64,000 nt of DNA from Sphingomonas sp. So64.6b. GTDB taxonomy: Bacteria > Pseudomonadota > Alphaproteobacteria > Sphingomonadales > Sphingomonadaceae. The position numbers were made by a program, and so were the translations under genes. Under the pieces are notes generated by a model, which saw only the letters and a program-made list of their open reading frames with translations, did no database searches and was not told where the DNA came from. Shown here piece by piece: positions 46,576-55,111 of the stretch; positions within the stretch are counted from its first letter, which is position 1, and every line of letters begins with the position of its first letter. The DNA is taken from contig NZ_CP048817.1 of NCBI RefSeq assembly GCF_014171475.1, positions 248,001-312,000 on the forward strand. The letters run 5' to 3'.

Positions 46576-47103
46576 ATGTCTATTCCGGTCATGCCCGTCT
46601 TCAAATTCCTTCTCGCCGCGCTCGCGCTGACCCTTGCCACGCCATGCGCCGCCGGGCCGGTGGAGGATCGTGCCGCGATCCTCGCGGTGGTCGCGCGGAT
46701 GGAGTCGGCGTGGAACCGCGGCGATTTCCGCGGCTATATGGCGGGGTTCCAGAATCCCGATGTGGTGTTCGTTTCCGGCGGCAAGTTTCAGGACGGGTGG
46801 CAGGGGACGCTCGACCATTATGTCCGTGACTATGGCGCGTCGCCCGCGACGCGCGGCACGCTGCATTTCTACGACATGAAGGTCGAACTGCTCGCGCCCG
46901 ACGCGGCGATGCTGGTCGGCCGCTATCATCTCGAACGCCCGGTCCGCGCAGCCGAAGGGGTCAATACCCGGCTGTTCCGCAAGATCGGTGGTGAGTGGCT
47001 GATCACGCTCAACCATGTCTCGGCCTATGACGTGGCGCCCGCGCCTACTTCCCCGGCGCCTCCGTCCGTGCCAGCAGCGCCGTCAGGTCGTCCCGCCAAT
47101 TGA
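46576..47103 (+). CDS. Secreted SnoaL/DUF4440-like (NTF2 fold) protein
   Basis: About 175 residues with a signal peptide ending ATPCAAG. The body AILAVVARMESAWNRGDFRGYMAGFQNPDVVFVSGGKFQDGWQGTLDHYVRDYG..EGVNTRLFRKIGGEWLITLNHVS is a standard DUF4440/SnoaL NTF2-like domain. Function unknown. The start at 46576 is one of two plausible Met codons. Its 3' end overlaps the convergent hydrolase gene by 59 bp, where the C-terminal Ala/Pro-rich tail is encoded. Confidence 0.76.
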   Translation: MSIPVMPVFKFLLAALALTLATPCAAGPVEDRAAILAVVARMESAWNRGDFRGYMAGFQNPDVVFVSGGKFQDGWQGTLDHYVRDYGASPATRGTLHFYDMKVELLAPDAAMLVGRYHLERPVRAAEGVNTRLFRKIGGEWLITLNHVSAYDVAPAPTSPAPPSVPAAPSGRPAN

Positions 47104-48166
47104 CCGCCCATGTATGGGTGCCGTGGCCATGCGTATCGTCGGTCTCGGGGATCAGGCGGAACCGCGCATCCTTCATCCGCGCGACTGCCCGCACCGGATA
47201 ATCGAGATTGCGCGGGTTGATGAAATCATCGGCCGAATTGATCCAGGTCAGCGGCGCAGTGATCGCCTCCAGCTTCGGCCAGGGATTATAGCTGCGCGAG
47301 GCATCGACCTGGTAGATCAGGTCATTGGCGTCGGTCCCCGCGATCGACTTCGCGACACGCTCCTGCGCAAAGGCCGCCGCCTTGTCGCGATCGGGATAGA
47401 GTTTCTGCAAATTGACCGGCGCCGCGCCGGCGATGAACAACAGCGTCGCCGCGGTGCGCAGGCCCTGCACCGGCGGCGCGGTATAATCCCCCCCGCTCCA
47501 CGCCGGATCGGCCTTGATCCCGTCGATCAGCAATTGCCGCCACATGCGGTTGAGCCCGGCCAGTTCGACCGGCTCGCACGCCAGCGGCATCAGCGCGCGG
47601 GCGAAGTCGGGATGCGTCTCGCCCCACACCAGGCTGTGCATGCAGCCCATCGACGTGCCCATGATCAACCGCATGCGCCGGATGCCGAGCCCGTCGCTCA
47701 GCAGGCGATATTGCGCCGCGACCATGTCGTCATAATCATAGCGCGGGAAACGCATGTGCAGCCCGTCGGACGGCTTGGACGATTTTCCATGCCCGATATT
47801 GTCGGGCAGGATGATCCAGTAGCGCGTGATGTCGAGCGGCTGACCCGGACCGTATAACTGGTCGGCGAATTGCGGTGAGAGGAACTGCTGCCCGGTGCCG
47901 CCGGTGCCGTGCAGCACCATCACCGCATTGTCGATCTGCCCCCGTGCGTCACGATGCGGCTTGCCGAGCGTGGTGTAATGCAGCTTCAGATCGGGCAGCG
48001 TCTCCCCCGATGCGAAGTGGAAATCCCTGATATGGAAATCCGCTTCGGCGGTCGGCCATTTGCTGGTCGGTGCGGGCGCCGGCGAGGCGCTGATCGGCAA
48101 CGCCGCGGGTGTTGCCTGAGGGGCGGCGGCGGTCTGCGCGGCGAGCAGAAGAAGGGCTGCGATCAT
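47045..48166 (-). CDS. Secreted alpha/beta hydrolase of the MetX/homoserine acetyltransferase group
   Basis: A 373-residue protein with signal peptide MIAALLLLAAQTAAA. Fold landmarks are NAVMVLHGTGGTGQQFL (oxyanion), LIMGTSMGCMHSLVW (nucleophile Ser), ADDFINPRNLDYP (Asp) and ETDDTHGHGTHTWAVNW (His). It resembles the MetX fold, but the exported location argues against homoserine acylation, so it is more likely a periplasmic esterase. Specificity unknown. Confidence 0.82.
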   Translation of the reverse strand: MIAALLLLAAQTAAAPQATPAALPISASPAPAPTSKWPTAEADFHIRDFHFASGETLPDLKLHYTTLGKPHRDARGQIDNAVMVLHGTGGTGQQFLSPQFADQLYGPGQPLDITRYWIILPDNIGHGKSSKPSDGLHMRFPRYDYDDMVAAQYRLLSDGLGIRRMRLIMGTSMGCMHSLVWGETHPDFARALMPLACEPVELAGLNRMWRQLLIDGIKADPAWSGGDYTAPPVQGLRTAATLLFIAGAAPVNLQKLYPDRDKAAAFAQERVAKSIAGTDANDLIYQVDASRSYNPWPKLEAITAPLTWINSADDFINPRNLDYPVRAVARMKDARFRLIPETDDTHGHGTHTWAVNWRDDLTALLARTEAPGK

Positions 48167-48540
48167 CCGCCAGTTCTACCCTTTGCGGGCTTGCCTGCCA
48201 AGCCGCCCGTGGTTCAATCCGACAGCTCATGATGCCGGTATCGTGCTTACGGGCAAGGCAATCCGGACGGCCCTTTCTTCATGAACCAGACCGAGGAAGG
48301 CACGCTGTTTCGTCGGAAAACAGCGGCGGTCCGCTTGCGGTTATGGAAACGGCGCCCCGCTCTGCAGTCGCACTGAAACCAGGGGCTAAACCTGGCGTTT
48401 GCGAACTGACCATACGAAGCTGTCGTACCAGAAATGGAGCAGTGAGCAGGCGACAAACGGCGCGGCAAACACTTTGGCGCTGCCCGCGGCGGCGGCATAT
48501 CCAATCCGAATACCATGCGGATCGTGGCTTGCGCGCAAAT
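48167..48540. other. Non-coding stretch, no gene seen
   Basis: Short frames in this stretch are rich in Arg/Pro/Ser and lack ribosome sites or family text. No repeat or RNA structure was recognised. Confidence 0.4.
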
Positions 48541-48822
48541 TCAGCGCTTCTCGAAATTCCGCTTCGCCGAACGCTGGATGCCGATCACCCGCCATTGATC
48601 GAAGGTGCGGCAGATCATCTTGCGGCTCGGCTTGTCGTAAAGGCACACGACACGATCCCCCGGCACCGCCGATGTCGATCCCATGATCTCGCGAGGCATT
48701 TGCCCAGGGGCGGGCGCTGATGAGGAGAACTGCCCCGACTTGTCCTGCGCCGACGCGGCCAGGCACGGCGTCGCCGACATCGACAGCATCCAGCCGCCAG
48801 AGCGAAGAAACAAACGAGACAT
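48541..48822 (-). CDS. Small secreted protein of unknown function
   Basis: A 93-residue protein with a signal peptide-like start (MSRLFLRSGGWMLSMSATPCLAASAQD). The tail PGDRVVCLYDKPSRKMICRTFDQWRVIGIQRSAKRNF carries a Cys pair and a C-R-T-x-x-x-W pattern seen in small exported proteins of sphingomonads. It is moderately supported by this conserved-looking tail. Function unknown. Confidence 0.5.
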   Translation of the reverse strand: MSRLFLRSGGWMLSMSATPCLAASAQDKSGQFSSSAPAPGQMPREIMGSTSAVPGDRVVCLYDKPSRKMICRTFDQWRVIGIQRSAKRNFEKR

Positions 48823-48938
48823 CCCCGTATCTTAGTGCTTCAAAGCAGTGACGCCATAAGTTCATCGAATCTTCACCATCTTTGCCGGATTTCAGGGGGC
48901 GCGCGTGCGGCAGGTCGGAATGGAACTGCCATTCGCTT

Positions 48939-49592
48939 TCAGGAACGGGATCGACCCGGTTCATAGGCCGCGAGGAAGACCCGAATAGCGGCGCCGACAT
49001 GGGCGTCCCTTTTGGCGGAGGTCATGCTTGCCCCCTCATCGCCATAGAACATCGCTCGGTTGACCGGCTCACCCATGATCAACCAGTTGAATTGTGTTGC
49101 CGCGACCAATGGATCGTCGACCGTCAGCAATCCGCGCTGAGCCCAGCGCTCTAATACCGTCGCCAGGCCGCTGATCGCCCGACCCGGCCCACCTTCGTAT
49201 AGCGCCTTGCCCAGCTCCGGAAATCGCATTGCCTCCCCGATCACGAGCCGGCGAAGCTGCAGCAACTGCGGTGTGAGCGCGATCGTCAACAATCGATCGG
49301 CATGCCCGCGAAGCTCGTCCGCCATCTCCGCCGCGTCTGCGGGGTCCTCCATTCCCGTCTGGACCCGGTCGGAAGCGTGGCCGGTCAGGCTCTGCACGAT
49401 CCCAACGAACAACGCCTCCTTGCTCGCGAATTGCTTGTAGACGGTCTGCTTCGAAACCGACGCGAGCGACGCGACCTCGTCCATGCTCGTGCCGAGAAAG
49501 CCCTGGCGCAGGAACAATGTCGTCGCCGCATCCAGGATCGTGCGCCGTTTGGATTCCGTTCGGCCCAGGTTTTCGACCGTCGTTTCACTCAT
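48939..49592 (-). CDS. TetR/AcrR family transcriptional regulator
   Basis: A 217-residue regulator. The HTH is RRTILDAATTLFLRQGFLGTSMDEVASLASVSKQTVYKQFASKEALFVGIV (about 16-66). The ligand domain (LRRLVIGEAMRFPELGKALYEGGPGRAISGLATVLERWAQRGLLTVDDPLVAATQFNWLIMGEPVNRAMF) resembles AefR-type regulators. It is divergent from the GFA-like gene and probably controls it. Confidence 0.86.
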   Translation of the reverse strand: MSETTVENLGRTESKRRTILDAATTLFLRQGFLGTSMDEVASLASVSKQTVYKQFASKEALFVGIVQSLTGHASDRVQTGMEDPADAAEMADELRGHADRLLTIALTPQLLQLRRLVIGEAMRFPELGKALYEGGPGRAISGLATVLERWAQRGLLTVDDPLVAATQFNWLIMGEPVNRAMFYGDEGASMTSAKRDAHVGAAIRVFLAAYEPGRSRS

Positions 49593-49620
49593 CGCTCAAT
49601 CCTCGTGCGGCCGCATCACC

Positions 49621-49650
49621 TTGACAGCCAGTTATATCGATCAGTACTAT
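49621..49650 (+). promoter_or_regulatory. Sigma-70-like promoter of the GFA-like gene
   Basis: TTGACA at 49621-49626 and TACTAT at 49645-49650 are separated by 18 bp, 42 bp before the GFA-like ATG at 49692. The following ACTAtacggtcTAGT dyad overlaps the -10 and would suit repression by the divergent TetR regulator. Confidence 0.6.
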
Positions 49651-49691
49651 ACGGTCTAGTTCTAAAACGGCCGCATAGATCGGAGATTATC

Positions 49692-50216
49692 ATGAGCAGT
49701 CGTGGCGAGGGACAAAAAGCGGCATGCCGATGCGGGCATGTGAGTTTCGATGTCGCTGGCCCACCGATCCTGCACACCAAATGCTATTGCGACAGCTGCC
49801 GCACCGCAGGACAAGCCTTCGCGGAGGCTGCCGACGGAAACTCGGTTGTCGACGATGACGGCGGCACCGACCTCGTTCTTTACCGCAAGGATCGCATCGG
49901 ATTTATCGGCGGCGGCGACCAGTTGCGCGACCATCGGCTCAAACCGGAATCGCCGACCCGGCGAATGGTCGCCGCGTGCTGCGGGGCACCGATGTTTCTG
50001 GAATTCACCAAAGGGCATTGGCTGAGCGTCTACGCCGATCGTCTGTCGGCGCCCGTGGCGGCGCTGGATATGCGGGTCATGACCGCCGACCGACCGGAAG
50101 GGCCGGCACTTCCCGACGACGTCCCCAAACATGCCAAATACCCCGCCCGCTTCATGCTGAAACTGCTCGGCGCATGGGCGAAGATGGGTTTCCGCAAGCC
50201 CAAGGTCGCATGGTAA
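49692..50216 (+). CDS. GFA-like/DUF6151 zinc-binding protein
   Basis: A 174-residue protein with zinc-site cysteines ACRCGHVSFDV, KCYCDSCRTAG and CCGAPMFLEF, the pattern of the glutathione-dependent formaldehyde-activating fold and DUF6151. The actual reaction of these homologues is unknown. It is divergent from the TetR regulator and preceded by a good promoter, suggesting inducible expression. Confidence 0.82.
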   Translation: MSSRGEGQKAACRCGHVSFDVAGPPILHTKCYCDSCRTAGQAFAEAADGNSVVDDDGGTDLVLYRKDRIGFIGGGDQLRDHRLKPESPTRRMVAACCGAPMFLEFTKGHWLSVYADRLSAPVAALDMRVMTADRPEGPALPDDVPKHAKYPARFMLKLLGAWAKMGFRKPKVAW

Positions 50217-50305
50217 CCCCACCCGGGAAGAGTGCGACGGAGAACACCAATGTCGCCGGCCGCGCCTCATGCTGGTCGATGCGAACAATTATCAGGGCCA
50301 CCGTC

Positions 50306-50325
50306 ATTCCCGCGAAAGCGGGAAT
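50306..50325. repeat. GCGGGAAT hairpin element
   Basis: ATTCCCGC-GAAA-GCGGGAAT, perfect 8-bp arms with a GAAA tetraloop, is a common dispersed extragenic hairpin in proteobacteria. It lies 90 bp after the GFA-like stop. Confidence 0.6.
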
Positions 50326-50345
50326 CCCGCTTCTTCTTCTGGCTG

Positions 50346-50408
50346 CAATTGTGGGGACACCAATTGTGGGGACACCACTAATTGTGGGGACACCAATTGT
50401 GGGGACAC
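50346..50408. repeat. Four tandem copies of an AATTGTGGGGACAC unit
   Basis: Units start at 50346, 50361, 50376 and 50394. Three are 15 bp and the third carries a 3-bp insertion (CACT). The spacing is too short and the unit too repetitive for CRISPR. Just right of it is an AT-rich patch (50439-50482). Confidence 0.8.
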
Positions 50409-50640
50409 AATACTAATCTCGTGGGAGGTGATTTCCCTGACGTACGAATATATCAATAAGATATTGATATATAATAATATTTCACGCGGTGGCTTGCTTG
50501 CGCGCCGCGCCGCCCGCGCCCGTTGAGTACCGTGCTCGCGCGCACCAAAGATATACAACAACCGGTGTCCCATATCTCCCCTCGCTCTTCACCCAGCGCC
50601 TCGATTCAAACGCCGTTCAACCGCCGCTATCTCGCCCGGC

Positions 50641-51129
50641 ATGGAAACGCGTCCCTCGACCTTCAAACCCGCTTATGTCCGTCAGGCGAAGGAGCTTTAC
50701 GCGCAGGGCCTGACCGATCGCGAGCTTGCCGCGGCATTCGGTGTCTCGCGTAGCACCATCTTCCGCTGGCGCGCCGCTTATCCTGAGTTCGCCGAGGCGA
50801 CAAAGCTTGGCAAAGACGTTGCCGACGATCGCGTCGAACGCGCGCTGTACGAACGCGCGATCGGTTATGAAGAGGAAGCGGTCCGCGTCTATCACCCGGC
50901 GGACGCCGAGGAGCCGGTGATCGTGCGCTACCAGCGCGAGGTCCGCCCCGATGTCACCGCTGCGCTGCAATGGATGCGCGCTCGCCGCCCCGGTATCTGG
51001 GCTCGCCCCATGCCGCCGCCTGAGGAGGATACAAACTGGGCCGAGGAAATGCGCCGGGCGGCAGAGCGGATCGGCGACCAGGCATTGCCTGAATTCCGTG
51101 CGGCATACTGTGCTCCGGCCCGCGAATAA
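50641..51129 (+). CDS. Terminase-small-subunit-like HTH protein, orphan
   Basis: A 162-residue protein. The N-terminal HTH (VRQAKELYAQGLTDRELAAAFGVSRSTIFRWRAAYPEFAEATKLGKDVADDRVERALYERAIGYEE) is typical of phage terminase small subunits. The C-terminal part is RYQREVRPDVTAALQWMRARRPGIWAR. No large terminase, capsid or integrase gene is near, so it is a prophage remnant or a domesticated regulator. Confidence 0.65.
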   Translation: METRPSTFKPAYVRQAKELYAQGLTDRELAAAFGVSRSTIFRWRAAYPEFAEATKLGKDVADDRVERALYERAIGYEEEAVRVYHPADAEEPVIVRYQREVRPDVTAALQWMRARRPGIWARPMPPPEEDTNWAEEMRRAAERIGDQALPEFRAAYCAPARE

Positions 51130-51292
51130 GCGAGCGGTCGGCGCCGCCCTGACGCCTTCTCGGGCTCGGCGGCACCGGCCCGACGTCGGCCGGAGAGACT
51201 ATACCCTCACGCGCCGTCCCGCTCTTTCTTATGACTGGCAAACACAGCCGACGGCGCGCCGCCGCCGTCGCGGGCGAAACCCGTTCCTTTGC

Positions 51293-52102
51293 CTATTTCG
51301 GCTTCACGAACTTCAACGTCATCCGGTCACTCTCGCCGATCGCCGCATAACGCGCGCGGTCGGCATCGCCTTCCTCATAGGTCGGCGGCAGCGTCCACAC
51401 GCCCTTGGGGTAATCATGCGTGTCCTTCGGGTTGGCGTTGATCGCGCTCTCGGCGACCAGCTTGAACCCCGCCTTGGTCGCATAGGCGATCACCGAGGAT
51501 TGCTTCATATAACCGCTCTTGCCTTCCTCGACCCCGACCTGGTCCTCGGGCAGGCGATGCTCCTCCACGCCAAGCGTGCCGCCGGGCTTGAGCATCGCGA
51601 ACATCTGGTCGAACGCGGCTTGCGTCTTGTCGGTCTCGCCGAAGCGCCAGTTATGCACGTTGCGGAACGTCAGCACCGCATCGGCCGTGCCCGCCGGCAC
51701 TGCGGTCGCGCCCGCGCCATCGGGGAAGATCGCGTATTTGACCGTGCGATAGGCTTCGGGTTGCAGCGCTTGCTTGGCCTTGACCGCGACCATGCCCTTC
51801 TCGCTCGCAGCAGCGACATAAAGCGTGCCCTTGCCGCTGAGATAGGGTGCGAGGATTTCGGTATACCACCCGCCGCCCGGCCAGATCTCGATCACCGTGT
51901 CGGTCGGCTTGACCCCGAAAAAGGCCAGCGTCTCGGCCGGGTGACGATATTGGTCGCGCGCGACGTTCGCCGTCGAGCGCGTCGTCGCCTTGGTCGCCGC
52001 AATCAGCGCCGCGCCGGGCGTGGCATCCTGTGCCGGGGCGCTGGTGGCAAGCGTACTGGCGCTAATCATCATAACGGCGGCGAAAACGGGCAGAGTGCGC
52101 AT
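51293..52102 (-). CDS. Secreted class I methyltransferase-fold protein
   Basis: About 269 residues with a signal peptide (VFAAVMMISASTLATSAPAQD). The core VIEIWPGGGWYTEILAPYLSGKGTLYVAAASEK has the shape of a SAM motif I (E-x-x-P-G-x-G-x-x-T), with VLTFRNVHNW and MLKPGGTLGVEEHR as later motifs. A methyltransferase in the periplasm would lack SAM supply, so the fold may be repurposed. The start at 52102 precedes the signal peptide; longer frames upstream run into the repeat. Confidence 0.75.
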   Translation of the reverse strand: MRTLPVFAAVMMISASTLATSAPAQDATPGAALIAATKATTRSTANVARDQYRHPAETLAFFGVKPTDTVIEIWPGGGWYTEILAPYLSGKGTLYVAAASEKGMVAVKAKQALQPEAYRTVKYAIFPDGAGATAVPAGTADAVLTFRNVHNWRFGETDKTQAAFDQMFAMLKPGGTLGVEEHRLPEDQVGVEEGKSGYMKQSSVIAYATKAGFKLVAESAINANPKDTHDYPKGVWTLPPTYEEGDADRARYAAIGESDRMTLKFVKPK

Positions 52103-52251
52103 CGGGCATCCTTCTGTCGGGGTTATGGTCTGACGGCGCGCGCGCCGCTTCCTGACAAAGGGGTACGCGATGTTGCCGCTCAAATCCAAGTGAGCAATTG
52201 TTGCTGGCGGATCATTGGCCACCCGCCAGGGTTCGAGCTGAATCGATCCAC

Positions 52252-52353
52252 TCCCTCCGTTCGCCCTGAGCTTGTCGAAGGGCCGTCCTTCTTCTGCTGC
52301 CTCTGTCACAGGAAAGAACGGGGCTTCGACAAGCTCAGCCCGAACGGAAGGGG
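52252..52353. repeat. Second copy of GAGCTTGTCGAAG inverted repeat
   Basis: Arms CCGTTCG..CTGAGCTTGTCGAAG (52252-52280) and CTTCGACAAGCTCAG..CGAACGG (52324-52353) flank a 43-bp loop. They share the arm sequence of the 23961-24040 copy but the loop differs. It lies between the secreted methyltransferase-fold gene and the HD-GYP gene end. Confidence 0.75.
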
Positions 52354-52378
52354 TGATTCCACCCAAACCAACGCTGCG

Positions 52379-53545
52379 CTAGCCCTCCCGCGCCGCCGCG
52401 CCACCCAGAGCCGCCGCGCGGATCGCCGGCCAGTCCTCCAGCCCCCACGCCGCCGCGCTCTCCACCGCCATCACCCGGTCGTGCCGCGTGTCGACATCGC
52501 GCCAGGCGATGCGCCGTCCGGTCGACGCGCAGTAAAAGGCGCGGACCATTGGGTTCATCGGGTCGACCTCGGGCCGGTCGCCCGCCACCACGCCGAGCCG
52601 CTGGCTGTCGAGCCGGACCAGCGACCCGACCGGAAACGCGCCCAGCGTGGGCACGAAGACCGACAGCAATTGCCGGTCGAAATGGCCCGACGATCCCATC
52701 ATCCACTCGATCGCCTCGCCCGCCGACCAGGCGCGCTTGTACGATCGTTGCGAGGTCACCGCGTCGTACACGTCGCAGATCGCCGCCATCCGCGCATAAA
52801 GGCTGAGAGTGTCGATCGTCTTGCCATACGGGTAACCGCGGCCGTCGATCCGCTCGTGATGGTTCAGGCATACATCGATCACCAGCGGCGATATGCCTTC
52901 GGTCCGCGACAATATCTCGACCCCGCGCTCGGTGTGCGATTTGACCAGCCGGAATTCGTCATTGGTCAGCGCGCCTGCCTTATCGAGCAGCAAATTGGGG
53001 ATGCGCGCCTTGCCGATATCGTGGAGCAGCCCGGCCAGCCCGATCTCATGCACCACCGCTTCGTCCAGGTTGAGCTGCCGCGCAAACGCGATCATCAACC
53101 CGCACACCGCGACCGAATGGACATAGGTATATTCGTGACGCCGCTTCAGCCGCGTGACGATCGGCACCGCAACGGGATCGCGCGCGATCGATGCGGTGAT
53201 CGCGGAGATGATCGGGGTCAGCGCGCGCAGGTCGATCGGCCGGCCCTCCGCCGCGGCCGCCATCGCCCCCTCGATCGCCACCACGCCTTCGGCCACCACC
53301 GCCACCGCGCGCGACCGCTCCGTCCGCCAGTCGCCGGGCTTGGCTTTCAGGTGCAGCGCCGGGCGGCTGACCGCTGGCACAGCCGCGCGTTTGCCCGGCA
53401 ACCGCGCGACCGCAATGACGGGGCCACGCCAATCCTCCGCGATCAGCCGATCGGCGACGCGCGGCAACGGCTCCGCACCGGCGGCGTTGTCCGCCATCGG
53501 TGTTGCCCGCTCACGATCGTCGCGATGGTCCCGCATCGTCCCCAT
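52379..53545 (-). CDS. HD-GYP domain phosphodiesterase
   Basis: About 388 residues. The HD-GYP domain has YTYVHSVAVCGLM, LLHDIGKARIPN, VKSHTERGVEIL, CLNHHERIDGRGYP and AICDVYDAVTSQRSYK. These carry the metal-binding His/Asp set and the GYP loop of cyclic-di-GMP phosphodiesterases. The N-terminal 100 residues are low-complexity and may be a short sensor. The start is uncertain: ATG codons occur at 53545, 53536 and 53497. Confidence 0.83.
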   Translation of the reverse strand: MGTMRDHRDDRERATPMADNAAGAEPLPRVADRLIAEDWRGPVIAVARLPGKRAAVPAVSRPALHLKAKPGDWRTERSRAVAVVAEGVVAIEGAMAAAAEGRPIDLRALTPIISAITASIARDPVAVPIVTRLKRRHEYTYVHSVAVCGLMIAFARQLNLDEAVVHEIGLAGLLHDIGKARIPNLLLDKAGALTNDEFRLVKSHTERGVEILSRTEGISPLVIDVCLNHHERIDGRGYPYGKTIDTLSLYARMAAICDVYDAVTSQRSYKRAWSAGEAIEWMMGSSGHFDRQLLSVFVPTLGAFPVGSLVRLDSQRLGVVAGDRPEVDPMNPMVRAFYCASTGRRIAWRDVDTRHDRVMAVESAAAWGLEDWPAIRAAALGGAAAREG

Positions 53546-53667
53546 ATCCACCACGGTATCGGCGATGAGGTTAAGGAGGCGTGTGGGGTTTGGAAAAAAG
53601 CAGCCAGTAAAGTCTGTTAGGATCGTCGAGCTTAGAAACCTGCGCTGATTCAAACTTGCGGGTGAGG

Positions 53668-54105
53668 CTATATTGAGTGCCGCTTCACTGGCTTCGACGC
53701 CGGTACCGGGAGCAGTCCATTGGCCGCCTTTTTCAAGATGCCCCTGAATGTCGGGCAATCCATATGGTGCGCCGCCGGGCAGGCCGCGGCATGACGCAGC
53801 CCGTCGCGCATCGCCTTCAACCGCCGGATATCGCCGTCCAGTTCGTCCGCTTTGTCGGTCAGTTTCGCCCGGTCGATCGCCGGCCGGCCTTCGCCGGTGA
53901 CCATCTCGCCGATCTCGTCCAGCGCGAACCCCGCCGCCCGGCCCAGCGCGATCAGCGCGAGTCGCTCCAGCACGCCGGGGTCGAACAGCCGCCGGAGGCC
54001 ACGCCGCCCGATCGAAACGATCAGGCCTTTTTCCTCATAATAACGGATCGTCGATGCGCGCAGGCCGGAGCGCCGCGACACCTCGTTTATGTCCAGATCT
54101 TTCAT
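53668..54105 (-). CDS. MerR family regulator, SoxR-like site but not SoxR-type cysteines
   Basis: A 145-residue regulator. The HTH INEVSRRSGLRASTIRYYEEKGLI lies at about 5-30. A coiled helix (AKLTDKADELDGDIRRLKAMRDGLRHAAACPAAHHMDCPTFRGIL) ends in two cysteines spaced C-x7-C. SoxR needs four cysteines for its 2Fe-2S cluster, so redox sensing here would differ or be absent. It is divergent from the methyltransferase, with a MerR-style long-spacer promoter between them. Confidence 0.83.
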   Translation of the reverse strand: MKDLDINEVSRRSGLRASTIRYYEEKGLIVSIGRRGLRRLFDPGVLERLALIALGRAAGFALDEIGEMVTGEGRPAIDRAKLTDKADELDGDIRRLKAMRDGLRHAAACPAAHHMDCPTFRGILKKAANGLLPVPASKPVKRHSI

Positions 54106-54107
54106 GC

Positions 54108-54138
54108 TTGACCTCAAGTCGACTTGAAGTCGTACAAT
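54108..54138 (+). promoter_or_regulatory. MerR-type promoter with SoxR-like dyad
   Basis: TTGACC (54108-54113) and TACAAT (54133-54138) are 19 bp apart, the long spacing typical of MerR-controlled promoters. The spacer holds CCTCAAGT-CG-ACTTGAAG (54112-54129), matching the E. coli SoxR box pattern in 7 of 8 arm positions. It would drive the methyltransferase gene and is likely bound by the adjacent regulator. Confidence 0.75.
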
Positions 54139-54177
54139 GACCATCGCACGACATTAGGCAAGCCAGAGGATGTGTTT

Positions 54178-55038
54178 ATGGAACAGCAATCGCCCGTGAT
54201 TCCGGGGCAGGCCAATCAGGCCCAGTCCGCTTTATGGAACGACCGCGCCGGCCGGACCTGGGCGGAACTCAACACCATGCTCGACGACTTGCTGCGCCCG
54301 GTGCAGGATCTGCTCGTCGAACAGGTGGCGACCGCGCCGGCCAGCCGCGTGCTCGATGTCGGTTGCGGTGGCGGCGGCACCACGCTGGCGGTCGCGCGGC
54401 ATCTCGCGCCCGACCATGAATGCTTGGGCATCGACATCTCGGCGCCGCTGATCGCCGCTGCCGGTGCGCGCGCGGCTGCCGCGGGGCTGGACCGGGTCCG
54501 CTTCCTCCGCGCCGATGCCCAGACTCATGATTTCGCCGGCGCCCGTTTCGACACGATCCTCTCGCGCTTCGGCGTCATGTTCTTCGACGATCCCGTGGCG
54601 GCCTTCGCCAATCTGCGCCGCGCGGCGCTGCCCGGCGCCCGGCTCGTCTTCGCCGCCTGGCGCGGCGCGGCCGACAATCCCTTCATGACCACCGCCGAAA
54701 CCGCCGCGGCGTCAGTGATCTCGACCATCCCGCCGCGCGGCGCAGACGGCCCCGGCCAGTTCGCCTTTGCCGACCCGGCTTATGTGCGCGACATCCTGAC
54801 CCGCAGCGGCTGGACCGCGATCGACATCCGGCCGGTCGATCCCGTCTGTCATTTGCCGGAACGCGATCTGATGACCTATGCCACGCGGCTCGGGCCGGTC
54901 GGTCTGCTGCTGCAGGATCTGGCGGTGGAGGATCGGGCTCAGGTGATCGCGGCGATCCGCGCCGCCTTCGCCCGCTATGTGCATGGCGACGATGTGCGCT
55001 TCACCGCCGCTTGCTGGCTGGTTACCGCGCGCGCCTGA
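54178..55038 (+). CDS. Class I SAM-dependent methyltransferase
   Basis: A 286-residue methyltransferase with VLDVGCGGGGTTLAVARHLAPDHECLGIDISAPLI (motifs I and II), RFLRADAQTHDFAGARFDTILSRFGVMFFDDP and GARLVFAAWR. It is of the UbiE/COQ5-like group with unknown acceptor. The ATG at 54178 has AGAGGA upstream, and the earlier TTG start is not used. It is controlled by the divergent MerR regulator. Confidence 0.86.
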   Translation: MEQQSPVIPGQANQAQSALWNDRAGRTWAELNTMLDDLLRPVQDLLVEQVATAPASRVLDVGCGGGGTTLAVARHLAPDHECLGIDISAPLIAAAGARAAAAGLDRVRFLRADAQTHDFAGARFDTILSRFGVMFFDDPVAAFANLRRAALPGARLVFAAWRGAADNPFMTTAETAAASVISTIPPRGADGPGQFAFADPAYVRDILTRSGWTAIDIRPVDPVCHLPERDLMTYATRLGPVGLLLQDLAVEDRAQVIAAIRAAFARYVHGDDVRFTAACWLVTARA

Positions 55039-55111
55039 CGGGGCAGCGCGCTCGGCGCCTCCGGTGCGGCAAGCGTTTGTGTCGTGCCGCTCCTCGCGAT
55101 AGGGCGGTTCG

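Larger units (their letters stand above)
50217..50640. other. Repeat-rich gap, no gene
   Basis: Besides the hairpin and tandem repeats listed separately, this gap holds an AT-rich stretch at 50439-50482, then GC-rich non-coding text. It marks a composition break between the GFA-like and terminase-like genes and could be a scar of past insertion or deletion. Confidence 0.45.

Noticed and set aside
48386..49000. Minus-strand 204-codon frame
   Set aside because: Overlaps the small secreted protein in another frame and has no signal, domain or ribosome site.
50346..50408. Tandem repeat considered as CRISPR
   Set aside because: Units are directly adjacent without unique spacers and no cas genes are present.
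50951..53620. Plus-strand 889-codon frame
   Set aside because: Runs antisense to the secreted methyltransferase-fold and HD-GYP genes and through a repeat; Arg/His-rich, no domain.
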